From assembly GCA_045587545.1 (NCBI GenBank), contig JAZNCN010000010.1, positions 62,001 to 126,000 of the forward strand: a stretch of 64,000 nucleotides of DNA. Reading direction: 5' to 3'. The stretch comes from Caccoplasma_A sp045587545. GTDB taxonomy: Bacteria; Bacteroidota; Bacteroidia; Bacteroidales; G3-4614. The notes beneath the pieces are model-generated. The model was not told the DNA's origin. It ran no database searches and saw only the letters and a program-made list of their open reading frames with translations. Numbering within the stretch: the stretch's first letter is position 1; every line of letters begins with the position of its first letter. The position numbers were made by a program, and so were the translations under genes. Shown one piece after another: positions 18,005 through 27,944 of this stretch.

Positions 18005-19255
18005 ATGGTACAACGTAAAGATTTTGAGATAATGGCTCCGGTAGGCTCATATGAGTCTCTTACAGCAGCAATACAAGGTGGAGCCGACTCGGTATATTTT
18101 GGAGTAGAGGGATTAAACATGCGTTCTCGCTCATCAAATAATTTCACCCTTGACGATCTTCGCAACATAGCCGAAATATGTAACCAAAACAGCATAAAAA
18201 CATATTTAACCGTAAATACAGTAATCTACGACGGAGACCTTGAACTAATGCGTAAAATAATAGATACGGTAAAAGAGTCGGGAGTAAGTGCAATTATTGC
18301 CTCTGACGTTGCAGCGATGAGCTATGCCAACTCAATAGGAGTTGAAGTACACCTATCAACACAACTAAACATATCAAATGCTGAGGCACTAAAATTCTAT
18401 GCTCAATTTGCCGATGTAGTAGTTTTAGCACGAGAACTTAACCTTGACCAAGTATCCGAAATTTATCGTAGAATACAAGAAGAAAATATTATCGGACCTA
18501 AAGGAGAGCAGGTGCGAATTGAGATGTTTGCACACGGAGCATTATGTATGGCAGTTTCAGGAAAATGCTACTTAAGCCTACACGAAATGAACCACTCGGC
18601 AAACAGAGGCTCGTGCCTACAAATATGTCGTAGAGGCTATACTGTTAAAGATAAAGAGACAGATATTGAACTTGACATAGAGAACCAATATATAATGTCG
18701 CCCAAAGACCTTAAAACAATTCACTTTATGAACAAGATGATTGATTCAGGAGTGAGAGTATTTAAGATTGAGGGACGCGCACGCAGCGCCGAATATGTGC
18801 GCACCGTTGTAGAGTGCTACCGCGAAGCTGTTGAAAGCTATATTGAAGGTACATTCAATGAGGAGAAGATAGCAGGGTGGGATAAACGTTTGGCAACAGT
18901 ATTCAACCGAGGATTCTGGAACGGTTATTACCTTGGACAACGCCTTGGAGAGTGGTCATCAAGCTATGGCTCAGAAGCTACCGAACGTAAAGAGTATATT
19001 GGTAAAGGAACCAAATATTTTTCAAATATTGGTGTTGCCGAATTTATGATGGAGAGTGGAGAGATAAACGAAGGCGACAAACTGCTTATTACAGGACCTA
19101 CAACAGGAGCCTTAACAATAGAGGCAAAAGATATGCGGGTAAACTTTAAACCTGCAACTAAGATTGTAAAAGGAGACCTATTCTCAATAGCTGTAGGAAC
19201 AAAAATTCGCCCGTCAGACAAACTATTTAAAATAGTACAAGTTGTAAAAGAGTAG
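18005..19255 (+). CDS. Peptidase U32 family protein (TrhP/RlhA-like RNA hydroxylation factor)
   Basis: 416 residues. Well-studied U32 members (TrhP, RlhA) are Fe-S proteins needed for prephenate-dependent hydroxylation of tRNA wobble uridine or of rRNA; protease activity is doubtful for most. The family signature is visible: APVGSYESLTAAIQGGADSVYFG at the start (key residues G-x-YESL and G-AD-VYFG), then FAHGALCMAVSGKCYLS near 178 and RGSCLQICRRGY near 203, whose cysteines are the cluster ligands, and IEGRARSAEYV near 256. Length and the C-terminal beta domain fit the tRNA-type (TrhP) subgroup. It follows mutS closely; a strong hairpin terminator lies after the stop. Confidence 0.88.
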   Translation: MVQRKDFEIMAPVGSYESLTAAIQGGADSVYFGVEGLNMRSRSSNNFTLDDLRNIAEICNQNSIKTYLTVNTVIYDGDLELMRKIIDTVKESGVSAIIASDVAAMSYANSIGVEVHLSTQLNISNAEALKFYAQFADVVVLARELNLDQVSEIYRRIQEENIIGPKGEQVRIEMFAHGALCMAVSGKCYLSLHEMNHSANRGSCLQICRRGYTVKDKETDIELDIENQYIMSPKDLKTIHFMNKMIDSGVRVFKIEGRARSAEYVRTVVECYREAVESYIEGTFNEEKIAGWDKRLATVFNRGFWNGYYLGQRLGEWSSSYGSEATERKEYIGKGTKYFSNIGVAEFMMESGEINEGDKLLITGPTTGALTIEAKDMRVNFKPATKIVKGDLFSIAVGTKIRPSDKLFKIVQVVKE

Positions 19256-19265
19256 AATATATTAT

Positions 19266-19310
19266 AAGAGGAAAGATTGGATAACTTAATATCTTCTCTT
19301 TCCTCTTTTT
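19266..19310. terminator. Terminator between the convergent U32 and TonB-receptor genes
   Basis: Perfect 11-bp inverted repeat (19266-19276 with 19297-19307), loop about 20 nt, running into a T-tract on the + strand. It lies exactly between the two stop codons. Confidence 0.75.
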
Positions 19311-21629
19311 TCATATACTGACCTTAAGCCCAACAGTTATACTACGAGGTAGGGCAGGACCATATATATAGCCGGAATCTCTATCAGGACCTCTATCAAA
19401 ATCATTTTGATATGAATTAAATATATTCATTATAGCCGCATTTATCTGTAACGTTGCACTACGCCATAATTTAAAATCATACGCAATCTTAAAATTGGCA
19501 TCAAAGAATGGAGAGGTACGCTCAACCTTATCAATATCGGTACCAGAACCTTCGCAATGTTGAACCGTCATTGAGCCCGTTGCTGTTCCGCTAACCGACA
19601 GAGTAAGAGATGGAATGGGATTATAAACTCCCATTATATAACCATAAGCATTTGGCGAACGAAACATTCTACGAACAGGAGCTACATTATCATTCTCACT
19701 CCAATACTCCAACTCCTTATATGCGCTATACTGTATAGTTGCAGAGCCTTGTATTTGGAAGGTTGGTAAAATTCCAATTTTTCCCTCTATTGTACCACCT
19801 GCCACACGCGCTCCTGAACCATTATAACGAACCATAACAGTATTTCCTTTTGCATCTTGCTCTTCGGTTTTACGCAAAGCAAAAGCATCTTTAAGGTCTG
19901 TATAGAAAAACTCTACCATAAGGTTTGTTCTAACCTTACCAAAATTCTTATACATATCGGCAGAAAATGAGACACTATTTGAACGCTCCTCTTTCAAATC
20001 GGGGTCTAAAACCGTTACAACCCTTTCACCTCCAACAACTGCCACATGAAAATCTTCATCAAAAGCCTGTGGCGCTCTAAATCCTGATGAATATGTTAAA
20101 CGAAGATTTACATTTTTGATAGGATTATATCGTAAATTTACACGCGGAGAGAAGATTGGTTTATCAACTAAGTTATGCTTATCCATACGAACTCCCACAA
20201 GAAAACCCCACTTATCATCTCGCCACTCATTTTGCAAAAAGACACTACCAATATTTACCTTCTGTTTAACATAGTGATCGTACCCTGTAAAGTTATCAAT
20301 AAGTTTATTGTAACTATACTCTCCACCAACCATTAACTCGGCAGGCAAAAGCCAAACCTTTTTCCAGCGATATGTATATTGTGCACCTGTTACCGAAACA
20401 ATATCATCGGTATTACCATACGCATTAGGGTCTTGTTTAGCCCCGTAATAACTATCACGTTTGGTCTTTTGGAAAGAGGTATATATACTCAATTTATGTC
20501 TGTTCTCATTAAAGAAGAGGTCATAACTCAACTCTCCACCGTTTATCGTATGATCAGTCTGTTCTGCAATCATTGCCTTATGAGGAGGTAAGTCAAAAGC
20601 ATCTCCTCCTCGTCTGAACTCATTTATACTATGATATTGGAGATTTATCTTGCCAAAATTTCCTGTCCTTATATAAGAACTTAAACCTATTGTCTTTCCA
20701 TTAATCTCAGGTACTTCACAAAAACCATCACCATCATAATCAAAATAATCACGTTTTCTGCTTTGACCATAAATAGTCAATCCCATCTTATAATTATCAT
20801 TGACAAGAGAAGCATTAAATGTAGTATTATTATCAAGAGCATCAGATAAACCGATTGAAGTTAGCGAATGAGCAACTTCTGCACTGTTTCTGGTTGGCTC
20901 TTTAGTAATTATATTTATTGTACCACCAATGGCAGACGAACCAAAAAGAGCTGAACCGCCGCCACGAATAACCTCAACTCTATCAATCATATTTGAAGGT
21001 ATCTGCTCAAGCCCATAAACACCCGTAAGAGCTGAGAATATGGGGCGTGAATTCATAAGTATCTGAGAGTAATGTCCGTCAAGTCCATTAATACGCACCT
21101 GCATAAATCCACAATTTTGGCAATTATCCTCAACTCTGATACCCGGTTGATAATTTAAACCACACGAAAGAGTAGGAGCTCCAACCAAATCAAACGTTTT
21201 ACTTGTAAGTATATTAACCATTGACGACGCATTCTGTCGTTTCAACTCGCCTCTGTTGGCAGAAACCACAACCTGTTCCAACTCCTCATATTTCTCCTCT
21301 ACTATAAAATTTATCTCCTGAGTTTTTTCGGCAACAATCTCCACTTGCCGAGTTTGTGTTGCATAACCCATTCCGCTAACCTCAATAATAAAGGTACCAA
21401 CAGGAAGATTTCTAAAAAAGAAGTGACCGGTTTTATCGGTTCGGGTATAAAAACTTGTTCCTTTAACTTCAACCGACATATAGGGCAAATGCTCATTTGT
21501 ACTTTGACTTAAAACATGACCTGATATATTTGCATCGGTAGGCTTATCCTCAACATAATCGATATTCTCATCGGCTAAAAGCGAAATTGGCAATAGATAA
21601 ATTAATAACGTAAAAATAATTTGTTTCAT
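19311..21629 (-). CDS. TonB-dependent outer-membrane receptor
   Basis: 772 residues. A signal peptide (to about residue 19, LLA) precedes a carboxypeptidase-regulatory-like beta-sandwich (about 30-110), then the plug domain (about 120-235) and a 22-strand-type barrel ending in an aromatic-poor GLKVSI. The plug contains NCQNCGFMQVRINGLDGHYS and IDRVEVIRGGGSALFGSSAIGG, the normal plug consensus. It imports a ligand across the outer membrane using TonB energy. Iron complexes, haem or cobalamin are the usual ligands for stand-alone receptors without a SusD partner, but the ligand is not readable here. The double-cysteine NCxNCG loop is notable. Its promoter element TACCTTTG is at 21655-21662 (minus strand). 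Confidence 0.93.
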   Translation of the reverse strand: MKQIIFTLLIYLLPISLLADENIDYVEDKPTDANISGHVLSQSTNEHLPYMSVEVKGTSFYTRTDKTGHFFFRNLPVGTFIIEVSGMGYATQTRQVEIVAEKTQEINFIVEEKYEELEQVVVSANRGELKRQNASSMVNILTSKTFDLVGAPTLSCGLNYQPGIRVEDNCQNCGFMQVRINGLDGHYSQILMNSRPIFSALTGVYGLEQIPSNMIDRVEVIRGGGSALFGSSAIGGTINIITKEPTRNSAEVAHSLTSIGLSDALDNNTTFNASLVNDNYKMGLTIYGQSRKRDYFDYDGDGFCEVPEINGKTIGLSSYIRTGNFGKINLQYHSINEFRRGGDAFDLPPHKAMIAEQTDHTINGGELSYDLFFNENRHKLSIYTSFQKTKRDSYYGAKQDPNAYGNTDDIVSVTGAQYTYRWKKVWLLPAELMVGGEYSYNKLIDNFTGYDHYVKQKVNIGSVFLQNEWRDDKWGFLVGVRMDKHNLVDKPIFSPRVNLRYNPIKNVNLRLTYSSGFRAPQAFDEDFHVAVVGGERVVTVLDPDLKEERSNSVSFSADMYKNFGKVRTNLMVEFFYTDLKDAFALRKTEEQDAKGNTVMVRYNGSGARVAGGTIEGKIGILPTFQIQGSATIQYSAYKELEYWSENDNVAPVRRMFRSPNAYGYIMGVYNPIPSLTLSVSGTATGSMTVQHCEGSGTDIDKVERTSPFFDANFKIAYDFKLWRSATLQINAAIMNIFNSYQNDFDRGPDRDSGYIYGPALPRSITVGLKVSI

Positions 21630-21654
21630 CTCTTCTCTTAATTTTTGACAAGCG

Positions 21655-21662
21655 CAAAGGTA
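21655..21662 (-). promoter_or_regulatory. -7 promoter element of the TonB receptor gene
   Basis: Minus strand reads TACCTTTG, a TAnnTTTG match, 26 bp before the ATG. Confidence 0.55.
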
Positions 21663-21894
21663 GTAAGATGACTATTTTAACGAAATACCCAAATATTGGT
21701 AATTAAACGAGGCTATCAACAAAATATATACCTATAAATTGTTAGTTTATAATAAATGAAAAATATGTAAATTTATTCATTCAAAAGCCATTGCATAGTT
21801 AAACCTTTATTAAAAAAAATAATCTCAAAGTTGTAAAAGATGTTATATAAGTACAAAAGAGATTTATATAGTATCTTATATGCCAAATAATTAG
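21663..21894. other. AT-rich divergent intergenic region, nothing recognisable
   Basis: This gap separates the leftward TonB-receptor gene from the rightward TPR gene. Apart from the flanking -7 elements I see no gene, RNA or repeat. Confidence 0.5.
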
Positions 21895-21902
21895 TATTTT
21901 TG
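21895..21902 (+). promoter_or_regulatory. -7 promoter element of the TPR gene
   Basis: TATTTTTG (TAnnTTTG), 25 bp before the ATG of the large TPR protein. Confidence 0.5.
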
Positions 21903-21926
21903 TAAACATTAGGAATAATATAAATT

Positions 21927-24900
21927 ATGAAACGATATTCTGTTTTCAGAAAAATAATAGTACTATTTGTAATTACGACTTGCACTTTGATAGCAAATGC
22001 TCATGAAAGTATGCTATCATTTAATACACCATATAGCCTACTTAATAAATATTTAAGTCATAATTATCTTGCAACATACCATAAATTAAGTGGCGAGATA
22101 GCAGCTTCACAATCAGACAAAAACTACTATGTTACTGATGCAGAGGTTGAATACTTAAAAATAAAAACCGCATATCTATCGGGTGATGCTGATGCAAAAA
22201 ATAAAATTAAAAGATACCTCAATTATGAGACAGACCCTCTCTTTGCTCCAAGAGCATATATTTTATTAGGAAACGTATATGTTAACGAAGGTAATTTTGA
22301 GGAGGCTGAAAAATGCTATACTGAAGTAAATCCTGAAATATTGACCAACTCGGAAAAAGATGAGTTGAGAATAAATAGAGGATTAATTCTCCTAAACAAA
22401 AACGAATTTGCAAAAGCAGAAGAGGAGTTATCTAAAATAAATATTCAAAAATCGGAATACAGAATTCCTGCAATATTTTACAAGGCATGCGCAAACTATG
22501 CACAAGGAGAATACAAAGAGGCAGAAGAAGGGTTCTTAATATCAAAAGATGATGAGACATTCGCTTTAAGTTCAAATTATTACCTTACAAATATATATTT
22601 TGCAAATAAGCGTTATAACTCAGCATTAAGCACAGGCGAATCACTATTGGCTAATAGAATACCAAAGGGATATAGAAACAATCTATTAAAGATATGCGGA
22701 GAATCTGCATTTGCATTAGGCAATATTGAAAAGACAATAGAGTATCTTGGAGAGTATGTACAAAACTCTCCTGATGACCAACAGGCAGCATACACTTTAG
22801 GAGTTGCATATTACAACACAAAACAACATGCCGAAGCAATTAAAACTCTCTCAACACTTACAGCAACAGAGAACAACTTTTCACAAAGTGCATATCTTTA
22901 TTTAGGACACTCGTATCTGCTGATGAACGATAAGAATGGAGCTATGTTTGCCTATGAAAACGCAATGGCATACAACTCAGATATTCAAGCAAAAGAGAGT
23001 GCAATGTTCAACTATTGTCTGCTCATTGATGAGAGTAATATCCTTGATTTTGATAAAAAAATTAGAGTATTTGAGAACTATATAAATCAGTTTTCAATAG
23101 AAGAAAATGCAAAAACAATTAATCAATTATTGGCTATAAGCTACCTTACCACCAATAATTATGAGGCAGCATTAACTTCAGTGGAAAAGATAAAAAATCC
23201 GAGTAAAGAACTTCTTGAAGCAAAACAAATTATACTATATAACTTAGGAATAAAAGAATTTGCTAAGGAAGAATACAACAAAGCCAAAACAAATTTTACA
23301 AAGTCAATTAACACAGGTAATTACAATATTGGTATAAAAGCAAAAGCATATCTTTGGAGAGGAGAAACAAATTATATCTTTAAAGAGTATAGTGCCGCAG
23401 AGAGCGATTTTAAACAATATATAAAATTATCAAAACAACCCAACCCTGAAGTTTTCTACTCTCTCGGTTATACTCTGTTTATTACAGAAAGATATAACGA
23501 AGCTAATAGAGAATTTGATAATTTCATAAATAGGAGCAATGAGAGCAAACAGCTAAAAGCTGATGCCCTTAATAGAAAAGGCGACTGCCTGTATATGATG
23601 CGTCAATATAATAACGCATACAATACATATATTGAGGCTGAAAAAACACATAATCTCACTGCTGATTACTCTATATATATGCAAGGTGTTACATTGGGAA
23701 TTGAAAAGCGCCATAAAGATAAAATTAACGCAATGCAACGTATTGCAACAATATATCCTACTTCAAAATATGCCTCTCAAGCCTTAGAGCAAAAAGGTAT
23801 TGCAGAACTTGCTCTTGACGAAAAAGATAATGCACTTACCACATTTGCTCAACTATATACAAAATATCCAAAAACAAAAGAGGCAGGTTCAGCTCTATTG
23901 CAATCGGCTATCGTATATATGAACATTGGTGAGAACTCTAAAGCATTGTCAGCATATAAAACAATAATAGAGGAGTATCCGGGTAGCAATGAAGCTAAGA
24001 CGGCATTAGAAGATTTAAAGAATTATCATGTACAACAAGGTAATATAAAACCCTATGCCGATTATATAAAAAAAATAAAAGGAGAAAATGCATATGATGC
24101 CTCTGAGATGGATTCTGCCACATATCTTGCTGCAGAAAATGCATTTTTACGCACACCAGGAGAAAAGAGTATAGCCCAGATGAAAGAGTATATAAACAAC
24201 TATCCTAATGGAGCATTTAATGCAAATGCATTAAACTATATAGGACTATATGCGTTCAATAATAATAACTTTGATGAAGCAAGAAAATATATGGAAGAGG
24301 TTTTACTCAGTAAAAATGTTGAATTACGAGAAAACAGTTTAAAAACACTTGCTACCATTGAAGAAGAAGATAAGAATTATGAAAAAGCTCTCATATATTA
24401 TAAAACTTTATCTGAAGATTATCCCACATTAATGTCAGGGAAAGAGGCTAAAACATCAATTGTAAGAGTTCTAAAACTTAGCAATAGAAATGATGAAGTC
24501 ATAGAGGAAGCAACAAAAATCTTATCAGAAGGGAACAACAATATAACAGACTTTGACGAAATAAGATATTATAGAGCAACCGCTCTTGAAGAGATAGGAG
24601 ATAAAGATAAAGCTACATCTGATTGGGAAGCACTTGCCAACAATTCTCAATCGATATACTCAGCCGAAGCAAAATATATGATTGCCAAAGGACTATTTGA
24701 AAATAATAAATTAAGCGAAGCCGAAGCAACAATAAACAATATATTATCAAATAGTTCAAGTAATAAATATTGGGTTGCTCGCGGTATAATACTATTATCA
24801 GATATATCAGCAAAACAAGGAGATAATTTTAAAGCAAAACAATACCTAATCAGTTTAAAGAACAACTATACCTATAATGACGATATAAAATCAACTATTG

Positions 24901-24929
24901 AAACAAAACTTACTAAATATGAAAAATAG
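21927..24929 (+). CDS. Large tetratricopeptide-repeat envelope protein
   Basis: 1000 residues. An N-terminal signal peptide (about residues 1-25, ending IANA) targets the cell envelope. The rest is almost entirely helical TPR-like repeats, for example AYILLGNVYVNEGNFEEAEK near 111, AYTLGVAYYNTKQHAEAI near 288 and AYLYLGHSYLLMNDKNGAM near 323, so it is a long solenoid for protein-protein contacts. The next gene overlaps it by 11 bp and encodes an outer-membrane barrel; the pair is probably translated together and may act together at the outer membrane. The specific function is unknown. It resembles the large periplasmic TPR proteins common in Bacteroidota, and no enzymatic motif is seen. Confidence 0.85.
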   Translation: MKRYSVFRKIIVLFVITTCTLIANAHESMLSFNTPYSLLNKYLSHNYLATYHKLSGEIAASQSDKNYYVTDAEVEYLKIKTAYLSGDADAKNKIKRYLNYETDPLFAPRAYILLGNVYVNEGNFEEAEKCYTEVNPEILTNSEKDELRINRGLILLNKNEFAKAEEELSKINIQKSEYRIPAIFYKACANYAQGEYKEAEEGFLISKDDETFALSSNYYLTNIYFANKRYNSALSTGESLLANRIPKGYRNNLLKICGESAFALGNIEKTIEYLGEYVQNSPDDQQAAYTLGVAYYNTKQHAEAIKTLSTLTATENNFSQSAYLYLGHSYLLMNDKNGAMFAYENAMAYNSDIQAKESAMFNYCLLIDESNILDFDKKIRVFENYINQFSIEENAKTINQLLAISYLTTNNYEAALTSVEKIKNPSKELLEAKQIILYNLGIKEFAKEEYNKAKTNFTKSINTGNYNIGIKAKAYLWRGETNYIFKEYSAAESDFKQYIKLSKQPNPEVFYSLGYTLFITERYNEANREFDNFINRSNESKQLKADALNRKGDCLYMMRQYNNAYNTYIEAEKTHNLTADYSIYMQGVTLGIEKRHKDKINAMQRIATIYPTSKYASQALEQKGIAELALDEKDNALTTFAQLYTKYPKTKEAGSALLQSAIVYMNIGENSKALSAYKTIIEEYPGSNEAKTALEDLKNYHVQQGNIKPYADYIKKIKGENAYDASEMDSATYLAAENAFLRTPGEKSIAQMKEYINNYPNGAFNANALNYIGLYAFNNNNFDEARKYMEEVLLSKNVELRENSLKTLATIEEEDKNYEKALIYYKTLSEDYPTLMSGKEAKTSIVRVLKLSNRNDEVIEEATKILSEGNNNITDFDEIRYYRATALEEIGDKDKATSDWEALANNSQSIYSAEAKYMIAKGLFENNKLSEAEATINNILSNSSSNKYWVARGIILLSDISAKQGDNFKAKQYLISLKNNYTYNDDIKSTIETKLTKYEK

Positions 24930-26634
24930 ATTTATAACCATCAGTACAACTGCAATTTTTCTTTTTTGCTGTGCTGTAATATCAGCACAAGAAATTGAGC
25001 GCGAAGTAACAATAGAAAAAGAGTACACACCCCAAGTTGATGCAGCAGTAAAAAAAACAGGAATACCTGAAGCTGAAAATCCTTTGGTTGAGAAACCGGT
25101 AAGTAATTTCTCATCATGGGCAGTACCTCTTTCAGGAACCCCATCATCTCAACCCTTATTAATGAGTGAACTAAAGACCCAAGAAGATTTTAAAAGTCAG
25201 CGTGGTTACGCAAACTTTGGAATGGGAAACAACCTCAATATAAATGGTAATGCAGGAATAAGAGTAATTAATAACGAAAAGAATCAATTAGGCATATGGT
25301 ATAATCACACTTCTACCGGAGGCAACCTAAAATACAGAGATAATGTACCTGTATACGGAGGAGAGAGTGTATATCAACACCTAAATAGTAATGTTGCAAA
25401 TGTTACGTACAAACACGCTTTTGAAAAGTTAGAGTGGAGCACAAGCATTGCATACAAGCATAATACTTTTAACTACTACGGCTCAAGATTAACTCCCGAT
25501 TTAATGTCTATAAATGACGGAGAATATCAGAGAGTAAATCAATATGCAGTAGGAACAACTTTAAGTAGCACTAAAAATGATGCCGTTACAATAATAGGCT
25601 CATTCGGATTTGTAGGGTATTACAATAAATTAGGCTATTTAATAGGTACTAAAGGAGGAAGAGAGAATCATATTAAGAGTAATCTTGAAATTGCAGCACG
25701 CATAGGGCAAAAAAACAACCGATTGGGATTTGAGGTTAACATGGATAATCTAATATACAATGATGCTTTAGCAAACGATTACACACTTTTCTCTTTGACT
25801 CCATTTTATAAATTTGCTAATGATAAAATTCGTTTTAAAGCAGGAGTTAAGATTGATATATCAGTAAACGACGGAACTGTCTTCCGCTTTGCACCTGATG
25901 TTGAATTCAATGCTGATTTGGGAAAATACTTCCAATTCTACACTGTTGTTGACGGCGGAAAAGAGCTTAACACATGGAACAAAATGTCAGCTCGCAATAT
26001 ATATATAAATCCTACCACAAGAATGGCAAACACATATACACCAGCCAATGCAACAATAGGAATCTTATTTAAATACTTTCCGGAAATCTCTTTCAGGGTA
26101 TATGGAGGAATTAAAAGCTCTAACAATGCTCTATTTGATATGCGAAACTTAGAGGAAATAGAAGATGGAATGATAGCATCATATGAAGTTATTGACTATA
26201 TGCCAATTGATGCATATCGCTGGTTGGGAGGAGCAAACATAAACTTCAAAATGAAAAAAATTGTAGAAGGAGAGGTAAAATGGGTACATAATAGTTGGCG
26301 TGCACGTAACGGAAAAGATTTGATATTGTCAGCTCTTCCAAAAGATGAGTGGAACATAAGAGTAGGTGTAACCCCCATTAATAATCTCTCTTTAAATGCC
26401 AACTTCTATATGGGCTTGGGAAGAGGATATCGCTACCAAGATATAAACGGATTTAATAGATATGAAAAAATGGGCGATATATATGACCTTAACATAGGTG
26501 GAACATATACACTAAACAATATGATAAGTTTCAATCTACAATGGAACAATATATTATCGCAACATTACGACATCTACTACGGAATGCCAGCTCAACGAAT
26601 GCACTTCCTAATTGGAGCTGCTGTTAAGTTTTAA
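24919..26634 (+). CDS. Outer-membrane beta-barrel protein (TonB-receptor-like barrel without plug)
   Basis: 571 residues from ATG 24919. A signal peptide (about 1-24, ending VISAQ) is followed by a charged N-terminal segment EIEREVTIEKEYTPQVD and then regularly alternating hydrophobic/polar strands rich in Tyr, Asn and Gly to the end (FLIGAAVKF, a typical C-terminal strand). No plug-domain signature is present. Coordinates overlap the TPR stop codon by 11 bp. A TTG at 24898 in frame would add seven residues and lose the clean signal peptide, so the ATG is preferred. It likely forms an operon and possibly a complex with the TPR protein. Exact role unknown. Confidence 0.8.
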   Translation: MKNRFITISTTAIFLFCCAVISAQEIEREVTIEKEYTPQVDAAVKKTGIPEAENPLVEKPVSNFSSWAVPLSGTPSSQPLLMSELKTQEDFKSQRGYANFGMGNNLNINGNAGIRVINNEKNQLGIWYNHTSTGGNLKYRDNVPVYGGESVYQHLNSNVANVTYKHAFEKLEWSTSIAYKHNTFNYYGSRLTPDLMSINDGEYQRVNQYAVGTTLSSTKNDAVTIIGSFGFVGYYNKLGYLIGTKGGRENHIKSNLEIAARIGQKNNRLGFEVNMDNLIYNDALANDYTLFSLTPFYKFANDKIRFKAGVKIDISVNDGTVFRFAPDVEFNADLGKYFQFYTVVDGGKELNTWNKMSARNIYINPTTRMANTYTPANATIGILFKYFPEISFRVYGGIKSSNNALFDMRNLEEIEDGMIASYEVIDYMPIDAYRWLGGANINFKMKKIVEGEVKWVHNSWRARNGKDLILSALPKDEWNIRVGVTPINNLSLNANFYMGLGRGYRYQDINGFNRYEKMGDIYDLNIGGTYTLNNMISFNLQWNNILSQHYDIYYGMPAQRMHFLIGAAVKF

Positions 26635-26725
26635 CAAGGATTAAAGAGTAAGTTTTTAAGAATTTAACAATGGCTAAGGCAATAAGCTGATTATTTATAC
26701 GTTTTAAAAAAAGTAATTGATAACA

Positions 26726-27427
26726 TTGAAACGAATAACAATCATATTATTTGCTTTAGCCCTTGTTATATCTGCAAGTGCTCAAACAAGGAAATTGGAA
26801 CGACGTCCATACGCCGACCAAAAACGTGTGCATTTTGGTTTTTCATTAGGACTAAATATGCAGAACCTACGCCTTGCACCTATTGGAGAACCCGACGAAA
26901 ACGGAGAGATATGGTTAGCAGAGGTTCCCTCTTTCTCCCCGGGATTTAATGTTGGACTGCTCTGCGATTTATATCTATGTCCTTATCTGAATTTACGTTT
27001 TGTTCCCACATTTATTTTCGGAAATAAAACAGTTACTTTTAAAGGCGAATTTACAGGAGAAGAGAAAAAAACCGACGTAAAATCAAACTATATTCAAGTG
27101 CCCATAGAGTTAAAATATAGTGCAAAACGAATAAACAATTACCGGCCCTATATTATGATGGGAGTAGCGCCAACTTTTGATGTATCTAAAAAAAGAGGTG
27201 ATCTCCTTAGACTTAAAACTTACGACACATATTTAGAGATTGGATTGGGTTGCGATTTATATTTCCAATATTTCAAGTTTATACCTGAATTGAAATTCAG
27301 CTTTGGCTTACACGATGTTTTAACAAGAAAGAGAGATGACCTTGTTGACCCGTCAGAGTATAAATATACAGCATCAATTGACAGAGCAAGTTCCAAAATG
27401 GTAATACTTACCTTCTATTTCGAATAA
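26726..27427 (+). CDS. PorT-like outer-membrane beta-barrel protein
   Basis: About 233 residues. The signal peptide MKRITIILFALALVISASAQ is clear if translation starts at TTG 26726. An alternative TTG at 26717 adds three residues. The mature protein is an eight-strand-type barrel (outer-membrane beta-barrel family 2) with RPYADQKRVHFGFSLGLNMQ at its start and ASSKMVILTFYFE at its end. These features match PorT, first described as a part of the type IX secretion/gingipain export system, but PorT relatives also occur in Bacteroidales lacking that system, and no other type IX gene is in this window. It follows the barrel gene by 91 bp. Confidence 0.75.
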   Translation: MKRITIILFALALVISASAQTRKLERRPYADQKRVHFGFSLGLNMQNLRLAPIGEPDENGEIWLAEVPSFSPGFNVGLLCDLYLCPYLNLRFVPTFIFGNKTVTFKGEFTGEEKKTDVKSNYIQVPIELKYSAKRINNYRPYIMMGVAPTFDVSKKRGDLLRLKTYDTYLEIGLGCDLYFQYFKFIPELKFSFGLHDVLTRKRDDLVDPSEYKYTASIDRASSKMVILTFYFE

Positions 27428-27442
27428 TACTTATATTAATAA

Positions 27443-27476
27443 ATTAAGGGATACATTAAAAACTGTATCCCTTAAT
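27443..27476. terminator. Hairpin after the PorT-like gene
   Basis: Perfect 13-bp inverted repeat (27443-27455 with 27464-27476), loop of 8 nt, between the PorT-like gene and the oppositely oriented pseudogene. There is no long T-run, so efficiency is uncertain. Confidence 0.55.
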
Positions 27477-27498
27477 TATCAATATTATGTAATATGTT

Positions 27499-27902
27499 TT
27501 ATTCCTCTCTATCCAAGCGTAACTGATGTTTAATATAACGCCTTATTGTACGATATTTTGGGTGTATGGCAAGCGTAGGACGTAAATTACTTTCGCTTAA
27601 CATAAACAACATTAAACAAGCAATACCTACAATTATTAACCAACCAAAATCTCTTTAATAGATACCATAGCCGCATGTTGTTGAACAATGCCATAAAGCT
27701 CGCCCAACGAGAAATTATGACTCATTGTATTAACGCTATCAACTTCGCTACCAAGTAACATCGCATTCTTTTGCATCAATACCTTAAAAGCCCTTCCTAC
27801 AATAGCATCGCCAAAAGCACCGGCTAAAAGGGCGCTGAAAAAACCTTGAATTGATACAGCCTGAAAAAAGTTTGTAAAGGGAATTAAAGATAGGGCTGTC
27901 AA
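27499..27902 (-). pseudogene. Decayed membrane-transporter fragment (C-terminal, frameshifted; MFS-like)
   Basis: Two minus-strand reading frames join into one protein-like sequence. The first (27902-27636) encodes IPFTNFFQAVSIQGFFSALL through VQQHAAMVSIKEI and then hits a stop. The second frame continues without interruption as FGWLIIVGIACLMLFMLSE and ends HQLRLDREE at stop 27499-27501. Adding one T to the T-run near 27643-27650 would restore a continuous frame. The 5' two-thirds of the gene is missing: a stop lies just upstream and the promoter of the next gene follows. Hydrophobicity and the tail suggest the C-terminus of a 12-14-segment major-facilitator transporter, but the family call is tentative. 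Confidence 0.6.
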
Positions 27903-27944
27903 AAGAGTTTAGGAAAAGATAAGTCTCTTTTCAAAAAGAATTAC

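Noticed and set aside
26726..27427. Evidence for a type IX secretion system
   Set aside because: Only one PorT-like gene is present, and PorT relatives are common in species lacking the system; no C-terminal sorting domains were seen on the exported proteins here.
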